From positions 124,001 to 188,000 of the forward strand of contig JACJID010000005.1 of NCBI GenBank assembly GCA_014138725.1: a DNA stretch of 64,000 nt. The letters run 5' to 3'. The stretch comes from Kutzneria viridogrisea. GTDB lineage: Bacteria > Actinomycetota > Actinomycetes > Mycobacteriales > Pseudonocardiaceae. The position numbers were made by a program, and so were the translations under genes. Shown piece after piece: positions 16,570 to 24,644 of the stretch. How positions within the stretch are numbered: the stretch's first letter is position 1; each line of letters begins with the position of its first letter. The notes beneath the pieces are model-generated. The model had not been told where the DNA came from and did no database searches. It saw only the letters and a program-made list of their open reading frames with translations.

Positions 16570-16681
16570 CTCACCACCCTACGGCCACCGTCGACCCGCG
16601 CTTCGTTGAGGCGTAGATCACCCACTCGGACGGTGGCCTCCCCAGTTACGCGCCGTGTCGGTGGCCTGCAATGCTTGAGTC

Positions 16682-17281
16682 GTGACCGCTGACACGGAGG
16701 GCGACACGACCGCTCCGCTGCTCAAGCTCGTGCTGTGTGCCGTCGAAGCGCCGTTGGCGGCGGCCTGGAAGACCGTCGCCGAGAGCCGTGAGGGCATCAG
16801 CGTGCACCCCGGTTCGGTGCTGGACATCGAGGCCGAGGCCGTGGTGAGCCCGGCCAACTCCTTCGGCTGGATGCGCGGCGGCATCGACGCGCTCTACTCC
16901 CGCGCGTTCCCCTACGTAGAACAGCACGTGCGCAGCGGGGTGCTGGCCTACCACGGTGGCGAGCTGCCGGTGGGCGAGGCGCTCATCGTGCCAACGGGTG
17001 AGCCTGCCCCCGAATGGATGATCAGCGCACCCACCATGCGTGAGCCCGGTGAGCAGCTGCCCGCCGACACCGTGCACCCGTACCTGGCGGCGCGCGCCGT
17101 GTTCCGGCTCTGGCTGCACGGTCGCCTGGAAAGCGGTGTCCCCGTGCGGTCCGCCGTGCGCACGGTCGCCATGCCCGGTCTGGGCACCGGCGTGGGCGAG
17201 GTCGATCCGGTGACCTGTGCGCGGCAGGTCGCCGCCGCCTGGGACGAGGTCTTCAGCGAACTGCCGACCGCGAGCGGCTGA
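16682..17281 (+). CDS. Macro-domain protein
   Basis: 199 aa, a single domain. VVSPANSFGWMRGGIDALY (~55-73) is the adenosine/diphosphate loop of macro domains and VAMPGLGTGVGEVDP near the C-terminus is the distal ribose loop. Such domains bind ADP-ribose or remove it from proteins or nucleic acids. No toxin-type ADP-ribosyltransferase is adjacent, so the partner is unknown. GTG 16682 opens the frame with no ribosome site; AATGCT lies 6 nt before it, compatible with a leaderless transcript. It is divergent from pheA and precedes the flavin reductase by 25 nt. Confidence 0.82.
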   Translation: MTADTEGDTTAPLLKLVLCAVEAPLAAAWKTVAESREGISVHPGSVLDIEAEAVVSPANSFGWMRGGIDALYSRAFPYVEQHVRSGVLAYHGGELPVGEALIVPTGEPAPEWMISAPTMREPGEQLPADTVHPYLAARAVFRLWLHGRLESGVPVRSAVRTVAMPGLGTGVGEVDPVTCARQVAAAWDEVFSELPTASG

Positions 17282-17306
17282 GCCGGTCGGCTTGCACACT
17301 GGGGTG

Positions 17307-17900
17307 GTGCGCACTGATTTCGATCCCCAGGCCCTGCCCGCCCGCGAGTTCTACCGGCTGCTGACCGCCGTGGTGGTGCCCCGGCCGATCGCCTGGGTGT
17401 CCTCCACCTCCGGTGCGGGCGTGGACAACCTCGCGCCGCACTCGTTCTTCACGGTGTCCTGCGTGACCCCGCCGGTGGTGCAGTTCACCTCGGTCGGCCG
17501 CAAGGACAGCCTGCGCAACATCGAGGACACCGGCGAGTTCGTGGTGAACCTGGCTCCCGAACCGCTGTTCGAGCAGATCAACGCCAGCGCGACCAACTTT
17601 CCGCCCGGTGTGGACGAGTTCGCCGAGCTGGGGCTGGCCAAGGAGCCCAGCGCGCGGGTCCGGCCGCCCCGGGTGGCGCAGTCCCCGGTGGCGTTGGAGT
17701 GCTCCCTGCACAGCACGCTGCTGCTGGGCGATTCCACGGTGGTGTTCGGCACCGTGCTGCACGCAGCCGTCGACGAGCGGGTGCTCATCGACGGGCACCC
17801 GTCCATCGACCGGCTGCGCCCGCTGGCCAGGTTGGGCGGGGACGAGTGGTCCACCATCGGCGAGGTGCGGGAACTGGCCAGGATCAGGTATTCGGGCTGA
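17307..17900 (+). CDS. Flavin reductase family (FMN-binding split-barrel) protein
   Basis: 197 aa. The conserved flavin-binding segments are present: VVVPRPIAWVSSTSG (~20-34), NLAPHSFFTVSCVTPP (~40-55) and GEFVVNLAPEPL. Proteins of this class bind FMN and reduce it with NAD(P)H or carry it for an oxygenase; no partner monooxygenase is nearby. A second possible GTG lies one codon upstream (17304). Its last 17 nt overlap the 3' end of the convergent GNAT gene. Confidence 0.85.
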   Translation: MRTDFDPQALPAREFYRLLTAVVVPRPIAWVSSTSGAGVDNLAPHSFFTVSCVTPPVVQFTSVGRKDSLRNIEDTGEFVVNLAPEPLFEQINASATNFPPGVDEFAELGLAKEPSARVRPPRVAQSPVALECSLHSTLLLGDSTVVFGTVLHAAVDERVLIDGHPSIDRLRPLARLGGDEWSTIGEVRELARIRYSG

Positions 17901-18387
17901 ACAGCAGGCGTTCCAGGTCGATCTCGTCGTGCAGCGGGATGTCGTAGGGCCCCGTGGCGGGGATCTGCGGTTTGAGTCTGCGCGCCTCGTCAACCGCGCC
18001 CTGGCGCACTGTGAGCAGGCGGAACTGCCTGCGCTGGTAGAACCGCAGCGCGTCCAGGTTGGCGTTGGTGGTGGTCGCCGTGATTCGGGCGAGTCCGCGC
18101 CTGCGCGCCTCGCCGACGACGGCGGCCACCAGTTCGGAGCCGATGCCCATGCCGCGCACCAGCGCGTCCAGGGTGACGATCTCCAGCGTGTCGCCCGCGG
18201 TGTCGAAGGTGACCAGGCCGACCAGCCTGGTCTCGCGCACCGCGAGCAGTCCTTGCAGCGCCGCGGGGCGGAAGACCGTCCCGTGTACCACCACTGTCGC
18301 CCCACCCCACAGCTCTGTCATCAGCCGGCCCAGCGCGGGGCGGTCGGCATTGGCGATGTGCTTGATTCGTAGGGTGTCGTCGGCCAC
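17884..18387 (-). CDS. GNAT-family N-acetyltransferase
   Basis: 167 aa. The acetyl-CoA pyrophosphate loop is RGMGIGSELVAAVVGEARRR (~78-97), preceded by the beta strand EIVTLDALV and followed by TTTNANLDALRFYQRRQFR, the typical motif B. The acceptor (amine, peptide or protein) cannot be predicted. The ATG start 18387 faces the response-regulator gene 47 nt away. The gene end overlaps the flavin reductase on the other strand. Confidence 0.88.
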   Translation of the reverse strand: MADDTLRIKHIANADRPALGRLMTELWGGATVVVHGTVFRPAALQGLLAVRETRLVGLVTFDTAGDTLEIVTLDALVRGMGIGSELVAAVVGEARRRGLARITATTTNANLDALRFYQRRQFRLLTVRQGAVDEARRLKPQIPATGPYDIPLHDEIDLERLLFSPNT

Positions 18388-18434
18388 GGCTCAACAGTGG
18401 CACGTCCGGTCATCGCAACGGATACCGTGGGTGG

Positions 18435-19079
18435 GTGTCCGTCACAGTGTTGCTCGTCGATGACCACGAGGTGGTGCGCCGGGGGCTGCGTGACCTGCTC
18501 GACGGTGAGGACGGGGTGGAGGTCGTCGCCGAGGCCGGTGGTGTCCAGGAAGCGCTGGTGCTGGCCCGTTCGCTGCGGCCCGCCGTGGCCGTGGTGGACA
18601 TGCGGCTGCCCGACGGGGACGGGGTCAGCCTGTGCCGCGAACTGCGCGGCCTCGCCGAGGGCGACTGGCAGGGCCCGCACTGCCTGGTGCTGACCGCCTT
18701 CGACGACGAGGAGGCGCTGTTCGGCGCCATCATGGCCGGTGCCTCGGGCTACCTGCTCAAGCAGGTGCGCGGCCAGGACCTGGTGAAGGCCGTGCGCGAG
18801 GTGGCCCAGGGCCGTTCCCTGCTGGACCCGGTGACCACCGCCCGCGTGCTGGAGCGGATGCGCCGCCCCGCCGCCACCGACGAGCTGGACGCGCTCACCG
18901 AGCAGGAACGCAAGGTGCTGAACCTGATCGGCGACGGGCTGACCAACCGGCAGATCGCCGAACGCCTGTTCCTGGCCGAGAAGACCGTCAAGAACTACGT
19001 GACCTCGGTGCTGGCCAAGCTGGGCATGGAACGCCGCACCCAGGCCGCCGCCTGGGTCGCCAAACGCTCCCAGCGGTGA
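18435..19079 (+). CDS. NarL/DevR-type response regulator (REC + LuxR HTH)
   Basis: 214 aa. The REC domain has VDDHE acidic residues (~8-12), phosphoacceptor Asp in VAVVDMRLPDGDG (~55) and TAFDDEEALF with the signalling threonine. The C-terminal LuxR helix-turn-helix (~150-205) reads LTEQERKVLNLIGDGLTNRQ and then AEKTVKNYVTSVLAKLGM. A TACCGT hexamer ends 6 nt before GTG 18435, suggesting a leaderless transcript. It is convergent with a DevS-like histidine kinase gene, making that its likely partner, although the genes are not in one operon: the kinase is the last gene of the cyd cluster. Confidence 0.92.
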   Translation: MSVTVLLVDDHEVVRRGLRDLLDGEDGVEVVAEAGGVQEALVLARSLRPAVAVVDMRLPDGDGVSLCRELRGLAEGDWQGPHCLVLTAFDDEEALFGAIMAGASGYLLKQVRGQDLVKAVREVAQGRSLLDPVTTARVLERMRRPAATDELDALTEQERKVLNLIGDGLTNRQIAERLFLAEKTVKNYVTSVLAKLGMERRTQAAAWVAKRSQR

Positions 19080-19092
19080 GGGTTGGCTAGTC

Positions 19093-19202
19093 GTAACGAC
19101 TACTGCATCCCCCGCCACTCCCAGGGGGGCGACCCCGCTTCCAGCCTACCGCCCGCCCCACCCCGTTGATCTTGCTGAAGATCCACATGTGGACAACTCG
19201 CC
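19093..19202 (-). repeat. 110-bp dispersed element, copy A
   Basis: Identical in all 110 positions, in inverse orientation, to 27093-27202; a diverged third copy is at 49004-49104. Read on the minus strand it contains TTGTCCACA (DnaA-box consensus), a GATCTT-CAGC-AAGATC hairpin, a TAGGCT hexamer, GGGGTCGCCCC and a G-rich tail. It fills most of the 141-bp gap between the convergent response-regulator and kinase genes. Confidence 0.85.
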
Positions 19203-19220
19203 AGCTGTCCACAACCAGCC

Positions 19221-20357
19221 TCAACCGACTGGTACCTCCCAGACGACCGTGGTACCGCTGCGGGCCGAGGAGTCGACCACGCACCGGCCGCCCACCGAGG
19301 TGGCCCGCTCCTCCAGGTGACGCAGGCCGCGCCGGGTCACGTCCGGCGGGATGCCGCAGCCGTCGTCCACCACGCGCAGTCGCAGGCCGTGCTCCCCGCG
19401 CTGCAACTCCACCGTCACGGCACTGGCCCCGGAGTGCCGCACCACGTTGGACAGGGCCTCCCGCAGCGCCGCACGCGCGTTGTCCGCCACGGCCACCGGG
19501 ACGTCCACCATGTCGCCCTCGATGAGCAGCTCGGGTTGGAAGCCCAGCAGCTCCCCCGCGGTGTTGACCTCCGACCGCGCGGACTCCAGCAGGTCGGTGG
19601 CGGTGCTCGTGTCGGAGGGGTCGCCGCTGCGCAGGGCGCGCACGTGCCCGCGCACCTCGGCGATGGTCTGGTCGAGCTGGTCCACGGCGTCGGCCAGGCG
19701 CTGCGCCTCCTGGTCGGTGAGCTTGCCCGCGAGCCTGCGGTCGAGCAGGTCGAGCTGCACCCCGGCGGCGTAGAGCCGCTGGATGATCACGTCGTGCAGG
19801 TCGCGGGCGATGCGTTCGCGCTCCTCGTACACGGCCAGCCGCTGGCGGGCGGTCCAGCCCTCGGCCAGCACCAGCGCCAGCCCGGCCTGTGCGGCGAAGG
19901 CCGTGAGCATCTCGATGTCGGTGGCGGTGAACGGGACGTGCCCGCGCCTGCGGTACACCGCGAGCGCGCCCAGCCTGCGCTCCCTCGTGCCGAAGGGCAC
20001 CACGGCGAACGGCCCGTAGATGCGCAGTTGCGGGGGCACGAACGGGGCGGTCACCGGGTTGGAGGTCAGGTCGTCCACCACGACCGGGATGCCGCTGCGG
20101 GCGACCCTGGCAGCCGCGGACCGCGCGGAGAGCACGATGCCGACCGGATTGGTGCCGCCGTGCGCGGCCTCCACGGTGAGCCGGTCGTCCTCCCCGCGCA
20201 CCGACACCAGGCACAGATGGGCAGCGGCCAGCTCGGCCGCGCCCCGGACGACCAACGGCAGCACGGCGTCCGGGTCGTCACCGGACAGCGCTGCCGTGGT
20301 GATCTCGGTGGCGACCTGGAGGGTTCGGCCGGCAAGCGTGGGGTCCATGATGCGCAT
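19221..20357 (-). CDS. GAF-domain sensor histidine kinase (DevS-like, HisKA_3)
   Basis: 378 aa, soluble. A single GAF domain occupies ~15-165. The phosphoacceptor histidine is in IARDLHDVIIQRLY (~190), the HisKA_3 signature of NarL-type partners. The ATPase domain follows with EALSNVVRHSGA (N box), VVDDGCGIP (G1) and GLRHLEERA (G2). The GAF domain resembles those of DevS/DosT, but I cannot see whether it binds heme. It starts 6 nt after the cydDC stop, so it is probably cotranscribed with cytochrome bd genes, which points to sensing oxygen or redox state. The likely partner is the convergent response regulator. ATG 20348 is an alternative start. Confidence 0.88.
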   Translation of the reverse strand: MRIMDPTLAGRTLQVATEITTAALSGDDPDAVLPLVVRGAAELAAAHLCLVSVRGEDDRLTVEAAHGGTNPVGIVLSARSAAARVARSGIPVVVDDLTSNPVTAPFVPPQLRIYGPFAVVPFGTRERRLGALAVYRRRGHVPFTATDIEMLTAFAAQAGLALVLAEGWTARQRLAVYEERERIARDLHDVIIQRLYAAGVQLDLLDRRLAGKLTDQEAQRLADAVDQLDQTIAEVRGHVRALRSGDPSDTSTATDLLESARSEVNTAGELLGFQPELLIEGDMVDVPVAVADNARAALREALSNVVRHSGASAVTVELQRGEHGLRLRVVDDGCGIPPDVTRRGLRHLEERATSVGGRCVVDSSARSGTTVVWEVPVG

Positions 20358-20363
20358 ACGAGG

Positions 20364-23300
20364 TTAGGCCGCCTCTCGCTCGCGCACCCGGATCGTGCCA
20401 AGGCTCACCTCGATCACCAGATCGGCCAGCTCCGCCTCCTCGGGTCGGTGTGTGACGTGTACGACGGTACGGCCCGCGAGTCGATCACGCAGGCGGTCCA
20501 GCAGGACACGCGCTGTCGGCTCGTCCAGGTGCGCGGTGGGCTCGTCCAGCAGCACCAGGTCCGCGTGCTCGGCCCGCAGCAGCGCCCTGGCCAGCGCGAG
20601 CCGCTGGGCCTCACCGCCGGAGACGGTCGCTCCCCCGGCGCCGAGCACCACGTCCAGCCGGTGCGCCCAGCCCGGTAGCTCGGCGGCCACCAGCGCCTCG
20701 CGCAGGGCTTGGTCGCTGGCCGCCGGGTCGCCCAGGCGCAGGTTCTCGCGGATCGTGGTGGACACCAGCTGGGGCTCCTGCGGGCACCAGGACACCCGAC
20801 CAGGCAGTCGCAGCTCGCCCTGTTCGGCAGGCAGGAAACCCAGCAGCAGAGCCAGCAGCGTGGACTTGCCCGCGCCGGACGGCCCGACCACGGCCACGTG
20901 CGTGCCGGGTCTGATCGGCCCCAGGGTGACCCCGGTCAGCGCGGGGGCCCCGGCACCGGGCCAGCGCGCGGTCACCTCGTGCAGGTGCAGGTGTTCGCCC
21001 GGAACGGGAGCGTCCCGAAGTCCCATGTCGGGACGGTCCCGTTCCGGGCGGTCCCCGAGCAGCTCAGTGACCCGCTGATGGGCGGACCTGAGTGCACCCC
21101 ACTGCTGGGCTGCCACGGGGAGTCCGGCAACCGCCTCGGCGGCCGCCAACGGCACCAGCACCACCAGGGGCGCCAGCACCGGGTCGAGTTGCCCTGCGGC
21201 GACGGCACTCGCCGCGAGCCATGCGCAGGCCACGGTGGCCGCACCGATGGCGGCCGTCACCACCGCACCGGCCGCGCCCGCGCCGAACGCCTGACGGCGT
21301 GCGGTGGCCGCGAGCGCGCTGTCGGCGGCGGCGAGTTCGCTGCGGCGCAGGCGGTGCGTGCCGTAGGCGATCAGGTCGGCTGCGGCGTCGAACAGCACGA
21401 GCACCTTGGCGGCCACGTCACGGCGCCCAGCGGCCAAGGCGGTGCTGGCCCTGCGCTCGACGAGCAGCGCCACCGCCGGACCGGCCACGCCCGCCACCAG
21501 CAGGCCGATGCCCAGCGCCAGCCCCGCGGCGGGCAGCACCGCCGACTCCAGTACGACCGCACCGATCGCCACCAGGCCGCCGACCAGCGGTGGGATCAGC
21601 ACGCGTGGCACCAGGTCGCGCACGGCGTCGGTGTCGTCCACCAGCCGCTGCACCCCGTCGGTGCGGCGCAGCGCTGTGGTGCGCGCGGGCCCGAGCCGGA
21701 CCACCGCCTGCCAGAGCCGCACCCGCAGCTCGCCGCCCAGCCGGAACGCGGCGTCGTGCGTCACGAGCCGTTCCACGTAGCGCAGCACACCCTTGCCGAG
21801 CCCGAAGGTCCGCACGGCGACGATGGCCACCGACAGGGTCAGGATCGGCGGCTGCTGGGCGGCCCTCGCGATCAGCCAGGCCGCCGTGGCGGTGAGCGCG
21901 ATGCCGCAGCCCACGGCGGCGACACCGAGTGCGGCCCCGGCCAGCAGGCGCCAGCTGACCAGGTCACGCACGCGGGCGCGGACCTGGCCGGTGCTCGGCC
22001 TGCTCGCGGCGAGCACCGGCGCGGTGGGCGGCGCGGGCTGGTCCTGGTCGGCGATCCGGTGCGTGGCCAGCAGCACGCCCACCCCGCTCGCGGCGACCTC
22101 GGTGATCACCGACATGACCCGTGCCGCGGTGGCCGGATCGAGGTGGGCCGTCGGCTCGTCCAGCAGCAGCCAACGCGCGCCCTGCTCGATCCTGAGCAGT
22201 GCTCGCACGAGGGCGACTCGTTGCCGCTCGCCCGTGGACAGCTCTGCCAGTGGCCGGTCCACCAGGGGTTCGGCGCTGACTCTGCTTGCGGCGCCGAGGA
22301 TGTCGCCGCCGATGAGGTCGAGTTCGGCGCGCACCGTGTCGGCGCTGAAGACGGGCCGCTGCGGCATCCAGGCGAGCTGTCGGCGCCATGTCGACAAATC
22401 CACTGTGGACAGGTCGACCCCGTCCACGGTCACCTGGCCCGCGTCCGGGCGCACGAAACCGAGTAGCACCGCCAGTGTCGTGGACTTGCCCGCACCACTC
22501 GGCGAGTCGAGCCGGTGGATCTGGCCTGGCCGCAGCGTGAACGACAGGTCCTCGGGCGCGAGCCGGTCCCTGCGCCGGACGCCGAGCCCGCGCACGACGA
22601 TCGCGCCGGTACCGGCCTCCGCGGTGCCCTCGTGGTCCCGCGTGCCGATCTCGGCCACCCTGCGGACCGCCTCGACCCCGTCCTCGCTGGCGTGGAACGC
22701 GGCGCCCGCGGCACGCAGCGGCAGGTAGCACTCCGGCGCGAGGATCAGCACCAGCAGGCCGGTGGCCAGGCCGAGGCTGCCCGCGACCAGCCGCAGGCCG
22801 ATGTCCACGGCCACCAGCGCCACGGACAGGGTGGCCACGGTCTCCAGCGCGAAGGCGGACAGGAAGGCCACCCGCAGGGTCGCGCCGGTGGCCTTGCGGT
22901 GTTGCTCGCCGACCTTGCGCACCGCCTCGGCCTGTGCGGGGGCACGGCGGAACGCGGTGAGCACTGGCAGGGCGCGGACCAGTTCCAGCAGGTAGCCGGA
23001 GAGCCGGGCGGTGGCGTCGGCGGCCCGTGCGGCGCGGTGCTCGGTGAACTTGCCGATCAGCGCGGCGAACAGCGGGATCAGCGGTACGGTGAGGGCGATC
23101 AGCAGGGCCGAGGTCGGGTCGGCGACCAGGATGCAGGCGCCGACCAGCGCGGGCACCACGGCGGCGGTGACCAGCGCGGGCAGGTACTTGGTGAAGTAGG
23201 CGTCCAGGGCGTCCAAGCCCTTGGTGGACAACACGGTGAGCTCGGCCGACCCGCGCTCGGCGATCCACTCCGGGCCGAGGTCCAACGCGCGGTCGAGCGC

Positions 23301-23627
23301 CCTCGCGCGCAGTTCCTCCTTGGCCCCGGCCGCGGCGCGGGCGGCGGCGGTCTCGGTGGCCCAGCTCAGCACCGCCCTGGCGAGCACCGCGGCAGCGGCG
23401 AGGGCCAGCGGTCCGCCCACCTGGTCGGTGTGCCCTGCGGCGACCGAGGCGAGCAGCGTGGCCAGGGCCCAAGCCTGGGCGACGAGGGCGGCGGCGGTGA
23501 GCACCGCGAGCACGGCGCAGGTGACCAATGCTCGGCGCGCTGACCGGGACAGACCCGGTAGCGCGCCGAGCGGGCCTCTCCTCGAGCGGTCAGCTTGGCG
23601 GGAAGGCCGCCCGGGAGAAGTCGTCAC
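20364..23627 (-). CDS. cydDC: Fused CydDC thiol-reductant ABC exporter
   Basis: 1087 aa: two full ABC half-transporters in one chain. The first (CydD-like) has ~6 membrane helices (~35-300) and an ATPase with Walker A SPSGAGKSTT, signature LSTGERQRVALVRALL and Walker B WLLLDEPTAHLDP. The second (CydC-like) has its membrane domain from ~565 and an ATPase with GPSGAGKSTLL, VSGGEAQRLALARALL and LVLLDEPTAHLDE. CydDC exports cysteine and/or reduced thiols and is needed to assemble cytochrome bd. Fusion of the two is common in streptomycetes and relatives. The GTG start overlaps the cydB stop (GTGA). Confidence 0.95.
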   Translation of the reverse strand: MTTSPGRPSRQADRSRRGPLGALPGLSRSARRALVTCAVLAVLTAAALVAQAWALATLLASVAAGHTDQVGGPLALAAAAVLARAVLSWATETAAARAAAGAKEELRARALDRALDLGPEWIAERGSAELTVLSTKGLDALDAYFTKYLPALVTAAVVPALVGACILVADPTSALLIALTVPLIPLFAALIGKFTEHRAARAADATARLSGYLLELVRALPVLTAFRRAPAQAEAVRKVGEQHRKATGATLRVAFLSAFALETVATLSVALVAVDIGLRLVAGSLGLATGLLVLILAPECYLPLRAAGAAFHASEDGVEAVRRVAEIGTRDHEGTAEAGTGAIVVRGLGVRRRDRLAPEDLSFTLRPGQIHRLDSPSGAGKSTTLAVLLGFVRPDAGQVTVDGVDLSTVDLSTWRRQLAWMPQRPVFSADTVRAELDLIGGDILGAASRVSAEPLVDRPLAELSTGERQRVALVRALLRIEQGARWLLLDEPTAHLDPATAARVMSVITEVAASGVGVLLATHRIADQDQPAPPTAPVLAASRPSTGQVRARVRDLVSWRLLAGAALGVAAVGCGIALTATAAWLIARAAQQPPILTLSVAIVAVRTFGLGKGVLRYVERLVTHDAAFRLGGELRVRLWQAVVRLGPARTTALRRTDGVQRLVDDTDAVRDLVPRVLIPPLVGGLVAIGAVVLESAVLPAAGLALGIGLLVAGVAGPAVALLVERRASTALAAGRRDVAAKVLVLFDAAADLIAYGTHRLRRSELAAADSALAATARRQAFGAGAAGAVVTAAIGAATVACAWLAASAVAAGQLDPVLAPLVVLVPLAAAEAVAGLPVAAQQWGALRSAHQRVTELLGDRPERDRPDMGLRDAPVPGEHLHLHEVTARWPGAGAPALTGVTLGPIRPGTHVAVVGPSGAGKSTLLALLLGFLPAEQGELRLPGRVSWCPQEPQLVSTTIRENLRLGDPAASDQALREALVAAELPGWAHRLDVVLGAGGATVSGGEAQRLALARALLRAEHADLVLLDEPTAHLDEPTARVLLDRLRDRLAGRTVVHVTHRPEEAELADLVIEVSLGTIRVREREAA

Positions 23628-24631
23628 GGAACGTGCACCTCGGGGATGTGCTTGGTGCCGATGCGGCGCCGGAACACCCAGTAGGTCCAGCTCTGGTAGA
23701 GCAGCACGGCCGGGGTGCCGAAGGCGGCGACCCAGGTCATCACCCCCAGGGTGTACGGGCTGGAGGCCGAGTTGGCCACGGTCAGCGAGTACGCCGGGTC
23801 CAGTGTGGACGGGATGACCGCGGGGAAGGCGGAGCCGAACAGCACCACGACCACGCCCACGAGCAACACGCCGAGCAGGGCGAAGGACTGGCCTTCACGC
23901 CCGGCGCGCAGGCGCACCAGCGCCAGCACCCCGGCCAGCAACGCGACCGCGGCGAGGACCAGGGTCCAGGCGCTGCCCTGCCGGACCTGGAGCAGCACCA
24001 GCAGCACGGCAATGGGGACCAGGCACAGCGGGCCGATGCGCAGCGCGAAACCGCCTGCCCGCTGGCGGATCTCGCCCTCCGTCTTGAGCGCCAGGAACAC
24101 CGAGCCGTGCAGGATGCTGAACCCGGCCACCGCGAGCGCGCCGAGCAGGGCGAGCGGGGTGAACAGCGCGAGCGGGCCACCGGACAGCGCGCCGTCCTTG
24201 GTGAGCGGCAGGCCGGTGGCCATCGCGGTGAGCACCAGGCCCCAGCCCAGCGGCGGGATCCAGGAACCGAGCTGGATCACCACGTCCCAGCGGCGACGCC
24301 AGCGCGCACTGTCCACCTTGCCGCGGTACTCGAAGGCGACCCCGCGCCCGATCAGCGCCAGCAGGATGAGCAGCACCGGCAGGTAGGCGGTGGACAGCAT
24401 CGTGGCGTACCAGGGCGGGAATGCCGCGAAGGTGGCGCCGACGGCCACGAGCACCCACACCTCGTTGCCGTCCCACACCGGGCCGATGGTGTTGACCATG
24501 ACTCGTCGCTCGGTGTTGTCGCGGGCGAGCAGGCCGAGCAGGATGCCGACCCCGAAGTCGAAGCCCTCCAGGAAGAGGTAACCCAACCACAGGACGACGA
24601 TCAGGCAGAACCAGATGGTCGACAGATCCAC
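23624..24631 (-). CDS. cydB: Cytochrome bd ubiquinol/menaquinol oxidase subunit II
   Basis: 335 aa with eight to nine membrane helices. The N-terminus is typical for CydB (STIWFCLIVVLWLGYLFLEG then FDFGVGIL), as are NTIGPVWDGNEVWVLVA and the TPYTLGVMTW-like SSPYTLGVMTWVAAF near the end. With CydA it forms the high-affinity terminal oxidase that reduces O2 to water from menaquinol. I chose the second of two GTG codons (24631) because GGAGGGG sits 5 nt before it; the first GTG (24637) would overlap the ribosome site. It lies 13 nt after cydA. Confidence 0.96.
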   Translation of the reverse strand: MDLSTIWFCLIVVLWLGYLFLEGFDFGVGILLGLLARDNTERRVMVNTIGPVWDGNEVWVLVAVGATFAAFPPWYATMLSTAYLPVLLILLALIGRGVAFEYRGKVDSARWRRRWDVVIQLGSWIPPLGWGLVLTAMATGLPLTKDGALSGGPLALFTPLALLGALAVAGFSILHGSVFLALKTEGEIRQRAGGFALRIGPLCLVPIAVLLVLLQVRQGSAWTLVLAAVALLAGVLALVRLRAGREGQSFALLGVLLVGVVVVLFGSAFPAVIPSTLDPAYSLTVANSASSPYTLGVMTWVAAFGTPAVLLYQSWTYWVFRRRIGTKHIPEVHVP

Positions 24632-24644
24632 GTGCACCCCTCCC

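Noticed and set aside
16682-17281. Toxin-antitoxin pair of the DarTG type around the macro-domain gene
   Set aside because: No DarT-like ADP-ribosyltransferase is adjacent; neighbours are pheA and a flavin reductase.
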